From contig JABIPD010000072.1 of the NCBI GenBank assembly GCA_018698735.1, positions 1 through 12,055 on the forward strand: 12,055 bases of DNA, given 5' to 3'. Below the pieces are notes generated by a model. That model ran no database searches. It saw nothing but the letters and a program-made list of their open reading frames with translations, and was not told the DNA's origin. The DNA is from Candidatus Jacksonbacteria bacterium. Its GTDB lineage: Bacteria > Patescibacteriota > Patescibacteriia > UBA9629 > GWA2-43-13. Below, one piece after another: positions 1 to 7,129 of the stretch. The position numbers and the translations under genes are program-made. Positions within the stretch are counted from its first letter, which is position 1; every line of letters starts with the position of its first letter.

Positions 1-2
1 AA

Positions 3-1823
3 AATATTCCAACCTCTCCTGGCGTGTATTTGTTTAAAAACAAGCAAAAAGAGGTGTTGTATATAGGAAAGGCAAAAAACTTGCGAAAGCGGGTGGCTTC
101 GTATTGGCAAAAACAAAAAGACTTAGAACCTCATAAATATATAATGCTTCAGCAGATAGAAGACATTCAAACCATTATTACAGATACCGAAACAGAAGCA
201 CTTGTTTTGGAATCTATTCTTATAAAAAAACATCAGCCTGCACACAATATTCTTTTAAAAGATAATAAAAGCCATTCATATATTAAGATAACAACAAAAA
301 AAGAATGGCCAACCATATCTATTGTCCGCCGGCCAGCAATCACACCAGGGGCTCGATATTTCGGGCCATATCTTGCTGCTTATAAAGTAGAAATTGCCTT
401 ACGATCACTCAAGAATATATTCCCATTCAGAACCAAAGAAAAGGGATCCGCTCGTGCATGCCTTCAATATCATATGAAACGATGCACCGAACCTTGCTTG
501 CACACTCAAAAAGCAGAAGCAAATAATCAACTAAAAGTAGAATATGGCGAAATAGTCGAAAACATTATAAAACTGTTAGAAGGAAAAACCGATGAAGTAG
601 TAAACTACATTCAGGCGAACATGCAAAATGCAAGCCAAGAAAAAAATTTCGAAGGCGCTGCAAAATGGCGAGACAGGCTACGTGCAATCAACCATTTTAA
701 ATACGATGGCCATAAAATTTCTCAAACAAAAAAAACGAATCAAGATGTTATAAGCTTTATTCGAGATGCGAAAAACAAAAATGTTGTTGTAAATGTATTT
801 AAAATTAGGCGGGGGAATGTTATCGAAAAAACAAACTTCACCCTTCAACACATTCACACATCCCCTTTTCCAGAAATAATCACTGCATTCTTACTTCAAT
901 ACTATCCACACTCTCCAAATCTTCCAAAAGAGATTGTTGTTCCCTACACTCCGACTATCTCGGAATCACAGCTGCAAAAAATTCTTCATACCAAAACAAA
1001 AATTTCTATTCCAACACGAGGAAAAATGAGACAGCTTCTAAAGCTTGGCGAAAAAAACGCCCAAGAATATCTTACCCAACAACTCCCTTCTTGGGAAAAA
1101 AATAAACCAAGCCAGGGGAGTCATAGTGCTGCATTACAAGAACTTCAAAAAGATCTTCAGCTACCTGCATTCCCAAAAAGAATAGAATGTTATGATATTT
1201 CTAATATCCAAGGTACCAGCCCTGTTGGGTCTATGGTGGTTTTTGTTGATGGAAAACCCGCTAAGGACCAATACAGAAAATTCAAGATAAAAACGATAAA
1301 AGGTCCAAATGATGTCGCCATGATGAAAGAAGTACTCTTACGACGATTCCAACATCTTAAAACTCAAAAAAAACAATCTTGGCCCACTCCAAATTTAGTT
1401 GTAGTCGATGGGGGAAAGGGGCAACTATCCGCTGCAGTATCTATCTGGAATATGCTAGAATTAAATATACCACTTATAGCGCTGGCAAAAAAAGAAGAAG
1501 ATATTTATATTCCTCGCTGGAGCAATTCCAGCCCTCTCCCCTCCTATACATTAAAAAAGTTATCCACAAGCACCACAAAACTGCGAATATTGCAATATCT
1601 TCGCGACGAAGCCCATAGATTTGCGATTGGATATTTTAGAACTCGTCACAAAGCATCTCACTCCTCTTCCCTGCTCGATTCTGTCCCAGGCATTGGGCCA
1701 AAAAGAAAAAAAGACTTACTTAAAAAATTTGGCAGTATCTCTGAAATAAAAAAAGCTAAAAATTCTGAGCTGTTCCCTCTTCTTGGGAAAAAAATGACAG
1801 CAATCCTCCGTGAATATATTTAG
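3..1823 (+). CDS. uvrC: Excinuclease ABC subunit C (UvrC), 5' partial
   Basis: UvrC makes both incisions around a lesion in nucleotide excision repair, acting with UvrA and UvrB in the cytoplasm. The frame is open to the window edge, and the codons before the GTG at 24 read NIPTSPG, the conserved GIY-YIG lead-in, so the true start lies upstream. Counting the GTG as residue 1: GIY-YIG nuclease with VLYIGKAKNLRKRV at 11-24 and the catalytic Glu region EALVLES at 58-64; a cysteine cluster at 146, 154 and 158; a UVR (UvrB-binding) motif near 195-230; an RNase H-like nuclease with D391 (DISNIQG), D462 (VVDGGKGQL) and H531 (RDEAHRFAI) as the expected catalytic set; and a helix-hairpin-helix near 550-580 (VPGIGPKRK). 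Length fits the family. Oddity: the first of the four usual Fe-S cysteines is replaced by Lys138. The gene ends with TAG and has no obvious intrinsic terminator. Identity is essentially certain. Confidence 0.97.
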   Translation, partial: NIPTSPGVYLFKNKQKEVLYIGKAKNLRKRVASYWQKQKDLEPHKYIMLQQIEDIQTIITDTETEALVLESILIKKHQPAHNILLKDNKSHSYIKITTKKEWPTISIVRRPAITPGARYFGPYLAAYKVEIALRSLKNIFPFRTKEKGSARACLQYHMKRCTEPCLHTQKAEANNQLKVEYGEIVENIIKLLEGKTDEVVNYIQANMQNASQEKNFEGAAKWRDRLRAINHFKYDGHKISQTKKTNQDVISFIRDAKNKNVVVNVFKIRRGNVIEKTNFTLQHIHTSPFPEIITAFLLQYYPHSPNLPKEIVVPYTPTISESQLQKILHTKTKISIPTRGKMRQLLKLGEKNAQEYLTQQLPSWEKNKPSQGSHSAALQELQKDLQLPAFPKRIECYDISNIQGTSPVGSMVVFVDGKPAKDQYRKFKIKTIKGPNDVAMMKEVLLRRFQHLKTQKKQSWPTPNLVVVDGGKGQLSAAVSIWNMLELNIPLIALAKKEEDIYIPRWSNSSPLPSYTLKKLSTSTTKLRILQYLRDEAHRFAIGYFRTRHKASHSSSLLDSVPGIGPKRKKDLLKKFGSISEIKKAKNSELFPLLGKKMTAILREYI

Positions 1824-1832
1824 AATATTCTC

Positions 1833-1860
1833 GTAGAGACGGGGTTAACCCCGTCTCTAC
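1833..1860. repeat. Perfect 28-bp palindrome (REP-like element)
   Basis: The two 14-base arms, gtagagacggggtt and aaccccgtctctac, are exact reverse complements with no spacer, ten bases after the uvrC stop. Neither side carries a T-run, so it is a poor intrinsic terminator. From memory, palindromes starting GTAGAGAC or GTAGGGGC recur between genes of many environmental bacteria and cyanobacteria and behave like REP elements; that link is recollection, not a search. It could also protect the 3' end of the uvrC transcript. Confidence 0.8.
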
Positions 1861-1870
1861 AAAAACTACT

Positions 1871-1996
1871 ATGGCCACAGATTTAGAACGACGAGCTGAG
1901 CAAAAAAATGCCCGTCGCGACAAAAAAAAGAAAAAAAAGATGTCCATCTCTGGATCATCAGTCAAAAATCTTGCAAAACTCCGTGGAAAAAAATAA
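1871..1996 (+). CDS. Possible small Lys/Arg-rich protein (41 aa)
   Basis: An ATG-to-TAA frame of 41 codons starts ten bases after the palindrome behind uvrC and ends six bases before the convergent deaminase stop. It reads MATDLERRAEQKNARRDK, then an unbroken run of six lysines at 18-23, then MSISGSSVKNLAKLRGKK. It is strongly basic with no hydrophobic segment, so a soluble, nucleic-acid- or ribosome-associated peptide would be a reasonable guess, but no family is recognised. There is no Shine-Dalgarno sequence, which is also true of most genes here. In favour: compact packing into the gap and neighbour-like codons (CGA, AAA). Against: the Lys run is partly just poly-A, and short frames arise by chance in AT-rich DNA. 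Confidence 0.4.
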   Translation: MATDLERRAEQKNARRDKKKKKKMSISGSSVKNLAKLRGKK

Positions 1997-2002
1997 CAAA
2001 CC

Positions 2003-2461
2003 CTATTTTACGGAAGCCTCCCAGTCATTCACAATTTTTAGTGAATCATTTTCTAATTCACCAAAGTGAATTAATTTCAAAGGTTGAGCAAATGTTTCAT
2101 TTAAATCCAGTATTTGATAATGCCCACCATAATATTCATCTTTCAATTTTTCTTTTGGGCAAGCAAACACAATTTCAGGAACAGAGCTCCACATTGCAGC
2201 TGCCAAACACATAGAACAAGGCTCCATAGAGGAAAAAAGAATCGATCCTGAAAGGTCTGATGAAGTTAGTTCTTTACAAGCACTTCTAATAGCTGCCACT
2301 TCTGCGTGATTTGTTGGGTCATGGAGCTTATTTCCAAGGCTCACTCCTTCCCCAATTATTTTACCGGCTCTTACAATAATAGCCCCAGCAGGAAACCCGC
2401 CAAGATCAACTGACTCTTTTGCTTTTTCTATTGCCTTTGTAAGAAAAAACTCTTCTTTCAT
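2003..2461 (-). CDS. CDA-superfamily nucleobase/nucleoside deaminase (guanine deaminase-like)
   Basis: A zinc-dependent cytidine deaminase-fold enzyme of 152 residues. The zinc site is visible: HAE at 52-54 (His ligand and catalytic Glu) and PCSMC at 81-85 (two Cys ligands). The EPCSMCLAAAMWSSV stretch and the length resemble the short GuaD-type guanine deaminases more than TadA, but tRNA adenosine or other deaminase activity cannot be excluded, so no symbol is given. The frame stays open to an ATG at 2563, eight bases after the helicase stop, but the extra 34 residues are read through a dispersed repeat (2480-2531), so the ATG at 2461 (MKEEFFLTKAIEKA), which opens directly into the first helix of the fold, is preferred. 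No Shine-Dalgarno sequence is visible. It lies downstream of the helicase on the same strand, about 110 bases away, and may share its transcript. Confidence 0.88.
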   Translation of the reverse strand: MKEEFFLTKAIEKAKESVDLGGFPAGAIIVRAGKIIGEGVSLGNKLHDPTNHAEVAAIRSACKELTSSDLSGSILFSSMEPCSMCLAAAMWSSVPEIVFACPKEKLKDEYYGGHYQILDLNETFAQPLKLIHFGELENDSLKIVNDWEASVK

Positions 2462-2479
2462 ACTATGAAGTTTACTAAA

Positions 2480-2531
2480 CCTGGATCCCGGGTCAAGCCT
2501 CCCCACATGGTCGGGACCGAGCGGGATGACA
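2480..2531. repeat. Dispersed-repeat remnant with inverted ends
   Basis: Read on the - strand this begins tgtcatcccg and ends cttgacccgggatccagg, with about 24 bases between the halves. From memory, the compact form of this motif is a common intergenic repeat in many bacterial genomes. Inverted arms atcccg (2485-2490) and cgggat (2522-2527) would form a stem, and an inner ggtc/gacc pair lies at 2509-2518. It is much richer in G+C than its surroundings. It sits between the helicase stop and the deaminase start. Confidence 0.6.
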
Positions 2532-2571
2532 AAACGAAGACACTGTTCACAAAAAGTGTTCAACTGATATT

Positions 2572-4683
2572 CTACACTACAATTCGCTCAACCATTTCAT
2601 CTGGAATGTCTGTAAGAAATTGAGAAGGAATATTCACCATGGTTTTTCCAAATATGGTTCTCTCTCGAGTATGAAGCATATATAAATCTTGCTTTGCACG
2701 TGTTACACCAACATAACAAAGTCTGCGTTCTTCTTCTATTTCTTCTGCAGACATCATACTATTTGAATGCGGCAATAACCCCTCTTCGCAACCAATCATA
2801 TACACAGATGGGTACTCTAACCCCTTTGCGCTATGAAGCGTCATAAGAGTCAACTGAGAGCTGTCTTCTCTTGTTTTATCTAAATCAGACAAAAGAGCCA
2901 CTTGTTCAAGAAACATTGTCAATCCTTCTTTACCTTTCGTGTCTTTAAATTTACCCGCAACAGTTTTTAGCTCTGCAATATTTTCTAGACGAGCTTGCCC
3001 CTCTTCTGTCCCGTCTTTTAATCGCTCAAAATAACCAGATCTTCTGCCTGCAATATCAATAAAAACGTCTAATGTTGAGTCTTCTAATTGTGCCATTAAA
3101 TCTTCTATCATCTCACCAAATTGAACCAGCTTCCCTACCCTTGCACCAGAAAAATCAGCCAACTGTTCGGCATTTTTCATTACATCAATCACCGGAACAT
3201 TACTCCTACGTGATTCTTGGCGTACAAGTGTAATGGTCTTTGCTCCAATGCCTTCCCCCATAACATCTATCACCCGGTCAAAACTTACTAAGTCGTCTGT
3301 ATTCAACAAAAATCGTAACAAAGCAAGCATATCCTTTATTTCTTTTCTATCGTAAAACTTCATCCCACCAACAATACGATACGGGACGCCGTAGGTTAAC
3401 AACACTTCTTCTATTGCACGCGATTGGGCGTTGGTTCTATACAAAATAACATGTTTCGATAAATCTACTCCCTCCATATTTATCTCGAACTTAGGAAGCG
3501 CCCAGCCATTATTTGTTTCTTTCTTATTTTTTTGCTGAGCAAGTATTTTGTCCAGCAGCGAAACACCATCAACTTGGCTTCCGTCGTCGTATTCATATAC
3601 AACATCATCGAACGCACTTTCTTTTTTTACCTTATTTCCAATATGCTGCAATATATACTCACCCTCTATCCGTTCATCTGGGCATTCAACAATATTTGGG
3701 AGTATAGAGGACTTATCTTCGGTCCACAAGGTTTTGTCTTTTTGATTTGAATTTTGTTTAATAATGTAGTTCCCAAGATCTAAAATAGGTTGGGTAGAAC
3801 GATAATTCTGTTCTAAATAAAATACCTTTGCTTGTTTATAATCTTTTTCGAAATTCAAGATATTTTTAAAATCTGCTCCTCTCCAGCCATAAATAGCTTG
3901 CCAGTCATCGCCAACAACAAAAATATTTTTATACTTTTTTGCCAACAACGAAATCCATAAATACTGAGCATGATTGGTGTCTTGATACTCGTCTACCATT
4001 ATATATTGAAATCTATCTTGATATTTTTCTAATACATCTGGGAATTTCTTGAAAATACCCACCGTATGCATAATCAAATCATCAAAGTCCATTGCATGCG
4101 AGCGCTTTAATATTTTTTGATATTCCTGATAAATTTTCGCAGCAATTTCTTCTACAAACCCGTCGGCCTCGGCCATAAATTTTGCTGGTGTTAACAATTT
4201 ATTCTTAGCAGCAGAAATAGCCCATAAAATTTGCTGCGGGTTAAAATCTTTATGCGAGATATTTAATTCATCCATCGCCTGTTTTATGGTAGATTTTTGA
4301 TCGTTTGTATCATAAATAACAAATTCATTTTTATAGCCAATTAAGCCAGCTTCTTTTCTTAAAATCCGAACGCTTAATGAATGAAACGTCCCCATCACCG
4401 GGAAAAGTGTTTGGTCTAATTGGTTTCCAAATTTAGGAATTTTAGAACCAGGGATTCCTAATAATTCCGCAACTCGTTTTTTCATTTCTTCGGCAGCTTT
4501 GTTCGTAAATGTTACTGCCAAAATCTGCTCCGGCTTTACTCTCTCTTCTTTTATAAGATATGCAATTCTATGCACTAATGCCTTTGTTTTACCGCTTCCA
4601 GCGCCAGCAAGCACCAAAACAGGCCCTTTTGTGGCCTGTACTGCTTGGCTTTGTTGTTCGTTTAAACCTTCTAATATATTCAT
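2572..4683 (-). CDS. uvrD: UvrD/PcrA-type superfamily 1 DNA helicase
   Basis: An ATP-driven 3'-5' DNA helicase of 703 residues, expected to act in excision repair, removal of stalled complexes and replication restart. SF1A motifs appear in order: Q motif LNEQQSQAV (7-15), Walker A AGAGSGKT (26-33), motif Ia TFTNKAA (58-64), motif II VDEYQD (230-235), motif III GDDWQAIYGWRGAD (258-271), motif IV EQNYRSTQ (291-298), LYRTNAQSR (414-422), motif V TLHSAKGLEYPSVY (615-628) and motif VI RRLCYVGVTRAKQDL (653-667). Two oddities: about 50 extra residues between motif IV and the LYRTNAQSR segment (roughly 352-408), and the protein stops soon after IPSQFLTDIP, so it lacks the Tudor-like C-terminal domain that lets PcrA/UvrD bind RNA polymerase. 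The ATG is set by the Q-motif distance. It is transcribed divergently from secG. UvrD, PcrA and Rep cannot be told apart here with certainty. Confidence 0.95.
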   Translation of the reverse strand: MNILEGLNEQQSQAVQATKGPVLVLAGAGSGKTKALVHRIAYLIKEERVKPEQILAVTFTNKAAEEMKKRVAELLGIPGSKIPKFGNQLDQTLFPVMGTFHSLSVRILRKEAGLIGYKNEFVIYDTNDQKSTIKQAMDELNISHKDFNPQQILWAISAAKNKLLTPAKFMAEADGFVEEIAAKIYQEYQKILKRSHAMDFDDLIMHTVGIFKKFPDVLEKYQDRFQYIMVDEYQDTNHAQYLWISLLAKKYKNIFVVGDDWQAIYGWRGADFKNILNFEKDYKQAKVFYLEQNYRSTQPILDLGNYIIKQNSNQKDKTLWTEDKSSILPNIVECPDERIEGEYILQHIGNKVKKESAFDDVVYEYDDGSQVDGVSLLDKILAQQKNKKETNNGWALPKFEINMEGVDLSKHVILYRTNAQSRAIEEVLLTYGVPYRIVGGMKFYDRKEIKDMLALLRFLLNTDDLVSFDRVIDVMGEGIGAKTITLVRQESRRSNVPVIDVMKNAEQLADFSGARVGKLVQFGEMIEDLMAQLEDSTLDVFIDIAGRRSGYFERLKDGTEEGQARLENIAELKTVAGKFKDTKGKEGLTMFLEQVALLSDLDKTREDSSQLTLMTLHSAKGLEYPSVYMIGCEEGLLPHSNSMMSAEEIEEERRLCYVGVTRAKQDLYMLHTRERTIFGKTMVNIPSQFLTDIPDEMVERIVV

Positions 4684-4693
4684 ATAGATTTGT

Positions 4694-4722
4694 ATTATAG
4701 AGCCTCTTTAAACATCCGTCTA
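4694..4722 (-). promoter_or_regulatory. Predicted promoter of the helicase gene
   Basis: On the - strand a perfect -10 box TATAAT (4699-4694) lies 17 bases after TAGACG (4722-4717), a four-of-six match to the -35 consensus. The expected transcription start near 4687 is only about four bases from the ATG at 4683, which would make the mRNA nearly leaderless and agrees with the lack of a Shine-Dalgarno sequence. Confidence 0.55.
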
Positions 4723-4739
4723 ATATCCAACAAAAAACA

Positions 4740-4769
4740 TTGACGAGTTCACCATTCCTGTGATATAGT
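4740..4769 (+). promoter_or_regulatory. Predicted promoter of secG
   Basis: TTGACG (4740-4745) and TATAGT (4764-4769) are separated by 18 bases, and TG at 4761-4762 makes an extended -10 element. Transcription would start near 4776, leaving a leader of about 22 bases before the secG ATG at 4798. It is back to back with the helicase promoter in a 114-base gap. Confidence 0.6.
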
Positions 4770-4797
4770 CATCTCGTTACAGATTTACTTTTCTCGT

Positions 4798-5010
4798 ATG
4801 AACTGGCTACTAATCACACAAATTGTTTTAAGCGTACTGCTTGTTTTATCTATTATTTTCCAAGATCGCGGAGCCGGGCTTGGGGAAGTTTTTGGAGGAG
4901 CTGGCGCTGTTCACCGCACAAAACGTGGGCCTGAAAAGGTTCTCTATATTTCAACTATCATTTTTGCTATCGCATTTATTGCGGTAGCACTCGTATCAAT
5001 TATTATATAA
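4798..5010 (+). CDS. secG: Preprotein translocase subunit SecG
   Basis: SecG is the small accessory subunit of the SecYEG channel in the cytoplasmic membrane and assists SecA-driven export. The 70-residue protein has the family layout: a first hydrophobic segment (about 4-21, LLITQIVLSVLLVLSII), the conserved cytoplasmic loop QDRGAGLGEVFGGAG followed by AVHRTKRG (22-44), and a second hydrophobic segment (about 48-69). Length is typical. The ATG gives the right distance to the first segment. No Shine-Dalgarno sequence is present (tttctcgt precedes the ATG), but a good promoter lies just upstream. The next gene encodes an exported, membrane-anchored binding protein. Confidence 0.94.
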   Translation: MNWLLITQIVLSVLLVLSIIFQDRGAGLGEVFGGAGAVHRTKRGPEKVLYISTIIFAIAFIAVALVSIII

Positions 5011-5032
5011 AACCGTGCGAGACTATAACAAA

Positions 5033-5068
5033 AGCACACCATAACGCCTTTGAAAGGGGTTTTGTGCT
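5033..5068 (+). other. Imperfect stem-loop between secG and the binding protein gene
   Basis: Outer arms agcaca (5033-5038) and tgtgct (5063-5068) enclose a second, imperfect pairing of aacgcctt (5043-5050) with aaggggtt (5054-5061) around a tiny loop. No T-run follows on the + strand, so it is not a classical terminator. It could weakly end the secG transcript, stabilise its 3' end or shape translation of the next gene, whose true start lies close behind. Confidence 0.3.
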
Positions 5069-5083
5069 TGGATTCAAATCTCT

Positions 5084-5239
5084 CTGATATTTAAGAAGAA
5101 AAAAGCTACTGGGCCAGATCTCGATAAAAAACTTGTATCTGCGTTACGCAAAAAAAAGTTTCCCAGCATCCGCCAATTTAAATATACTGCTCAATTTCTT
5201 TCATCTAAAGAAAGAGCTATTTTTCATGGCGCAAGTGTT
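5084..5239 (+). other. Likely coding N-terminal extension of the binding protein, no ordinary start codon
   Basis: The frame of the next gene stays open upstream to a TGA at 5051. From a CTG at 5084 it reads (M)IFKKKKATGPDLDKKLVS, then ALRKKKFPSIRQFKYTAQFL, then SSKERAIFHGASVV, joining the hydrophobic start of the GTG-initiated protein. A basic cytoplasmic tail of this kind before a single membrane anchor is what I expect for this class in CPR genomes, and the hydrophobic stretch is cut short if translation begins at 5240. There is no in-frame ATG, GTG or TTG in this stretch; CTG 5084 or ATA 5087 are the best candidates. Confidence 0.5.
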
Positions 5240-6970
5240 GTGAGTATTATTTTAATAGTACTTCTTACCAGCAGAATTATCTGGCAAAACACCGACGTTG
5301 TTCCAGCAGTCGGTGGGAAATATGCAGAAACAATCGTAGGACAACCTACCTATATTAACCCACTCTATGCTGCTGCTAATGACGCAGACAGAGATATAAC
5401 GCAACTAGTTTTTTCTGGGCTGTTAAAATACAACGGACAAGAATACGAGCCAGATCTTGCAGAGAAATATACCATCGGAGAAGATCAAAAAACATACACC
5501 ATCCATTTAAAAGAAAACATCGAATGGCACGATGGCGAAGCCCTTACTATAAACGACGTATTGTTTACGGTAGCGGCAATCCAAAACCCAAACTATAAAA
5601 GCCCATTACAGGCAACTCTTGCTGGTGTAAAACTCCAACAGGTAGACGATCGTACTGTTCAGTTTCAATTAGAAGAACCATTCGCGCCATTTCTTACGGC
5701 TTTAACTTTTGGCATATTGCCAGAACATATTTGGAAAGATATAGACCCATCGTCGGCATCACTTGCTCAGATTAATCTTTCTAACCCTATTGGGTCTGGG
5801 CCGTATCAATTTAAATCGCTCGCAAAAGATTCAAAAGGATCGGTAAAACAATATACCATTGAAAGAAACCAACATTACTATACTACCCCTGCATATCTCG
5901 AAGAAATCACCTTTAAATTTTACCCAGATTTCCCGAGCGCAGTCGCAGCACTTGAAAGCAACAAAGTAGACGGCATGAGCTTCTTGCCACAAAACCTTTT
6001 AGAAACATTGAATGGTAAAAAAGATATTACATTCCACCAGCTTGCGCTTCCACAAACCACCGCATTATTCTTTAACCAAAATCAAAATAAAGCACTTCAG
6101 GACAAACGTGTTCGACAAGCTTTTGCGCACGCAATAGACAAACAACAACTAAGCGATGCCATAAAAACTCCAATCAAAGTCATTGAAGCACCTATCCTAG
6201 AAGGATATATTGGGTATCATGAAGAAGTAAAAACCTACGAATCGAACATCGATACAGCAAATGCATTACTCGAGCAAGCTGGCTGGAAACAAACAAGCGA
6301 AGAGGAATTTAAAAACCTATTACGACAAGAACAAGAATCAGAACTTCAGGCACTTGAAGACAGCTTAGAAGGTGGAACAGACAACATATCGATTGATTCA
6401 GAAATAGAAATCCCAGAAGATTCGTTACTCTCTTTTTACAGAAAAAAAGGCGATGACATTCTTGCAATCACTATTACGACGGTGAATCAACCAGAAATGA
6501 TTGCTGTATCCGACCATATTAAAAACTCGTTACGAGCAATTGGAGTTTTGGCACGAATAGAGGTGGTACCAAGCTCTGAAATAGCCTCCGAAGTTATTAC
6601 ACCGCGAGCCTATGAAATTTTACTCTACGGCGAAATTCTCGGAGCAGATCCCGACCCGTACCCATTCTGGCATTCATCGCAAACTCAAGGAACAGGATTA
6701 AACCTTTCACTCTTTTCTAATACCAAAGCAGATACCTTAATAGAAGATGCTCGAGAGTCAATCGACCCAGAAGTTCGGGCAACAAAATATCGCCAATTCC
6801 AAGATATCCTTGCTGCGGAAATTCCAGCAATATTCCTTTATAGCCCCACCTACACCTACCCGCTTCCATCTGCTATCCAAGGATTCAATCTTTCAAGAAT
6901 TTCAACACCATCGGATCGATTTGCACAAATAGACCAATGGTACGTAAAAACAGCTCGAAGGCTCAAATAA
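5240..6970 (+). CDS. Membrane-anchored ABC transporter substrate-binding protein, family 5 (peptide/nickel type)
   Basis: An extracytoplasmic solute-binding protein of the OppA/DppA (SBP_bac_5) family, 576 residues from the GTG at 5240. An N-terminal hydrophobic segment (about 2-15) acts as an uncleaved anchor; there is no lipobox cysteine. Family signatures follow: GQPTYINPLYAAANDADRDI (34-53), LVFSGLLKYN (56-65), YTIHLKENIEWHDGEALT (86-103), NPIGSGPYQF (182-191), and RVRQAFAHAIDKQQL (290-304). Residues about 352-396 form a charged, Glu-rich insertion (runs such as EEEF and EQESELQALEDSLEGG). No permease or ATPase genes are adjacent, so the ligand and partner are unknown; oligopeptides are the default guess. 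The 5240 start is the first ordinary one, but the coding signal continues upstream, so the real protein is probably about 50 residues longer. It follows secG on the same strand. Confidence 0.9.
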   Translation: MSIILIVLLTSRIIWQNTDVVPAVGGKYAETIVGQPTYINPLYAAANDADRDITQLVFSGLLKYNGQEYEPDLAEKYTIGEDQKTYTIHLKENIEWHDGEALTINDVLFTVAAIQNPNYKSPLQATLAGVKLQQVDDRTVQFQLEEPFAPFLTALTFGILPEHIWKDIDPSSASLAQINLSNPIGSGPYQFKSLAKDSKGSVKQYTIERNQHYYTTPAYLEEITFKFYPDFPSAVAALESNKVDGMSFLPQNLLETLNGKKDITFHQLALPQTTALFFNQNQNKALQDKRVRQAFAHAIDKQQLSDAIKTPIKVIEAPILEGYIGYHEEVKTYESNIDTANALLEQAGWKQTSEEEFKNLLRQEQESELQALEDSLEGGTDNISIDSEIEIPEDSLLSFYRKKGDDILAITITTVNQPEMIAVSDHIKNSLRAIGVLARIEVVPSSEIASEVITPRAYEILLYGEILGADPDPYPFWHSSQTQGTGLNLSLFSNTKADTLIEDARESIDPEVRATKYRQFQDILAAEIPAIFLYSPTYTYPLPSAIQGFNLSRISTPSDRFAQIDQWYVKTARRLK

Positions 6971-7093
6971 CGCATTACTCAGCTGCGAGCTTCGCCTACA
7001 TTAAAGGCATAAACATTATTCATTATTACATAGGGCGAGTACGTTACTCCCTTATACACTAACACTAACCGCTCGGTTGATTTTGGCAAAACA

Positions 7094-7102
7094 TGCTATT
7101 TT
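7094..7102 (+). promoter_or_regulatory. Possible extended -10 promoter of the RNase J gene
   Basis: TGCTATTTT (7094-7102) fits an extended -10 element. The nearest -35-like sequence, TTGATT at 7077-7082, is only 14 bases away, so the match is weak. If used, transcription would start near 7109, downstream of the GTG at 7106, supporting the ATG at 7130 as the start of RNase J. The rest of the 159-base gap from 6971 shows no gene or clear terminator. Confidence 0.3.
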
Positions 7103-7129
7103 CAAGTGAGCAGAAGACAGTCCATTATT

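Noticed and set aside
1756..1965. - strand frame across the uvrC 3' end
   Set aside because: Its Phe run is the complement of the poly-Lys codons of the small + strand gene and it has no protein-like features.
7106..7129. GTG at 7106 as the start of RNase J
   Set aside because: It adds eight residues, has no ribosome binding site, and overlaps the predicted transcription start; the ATG at 7130 is simpler. The choice is not certain.
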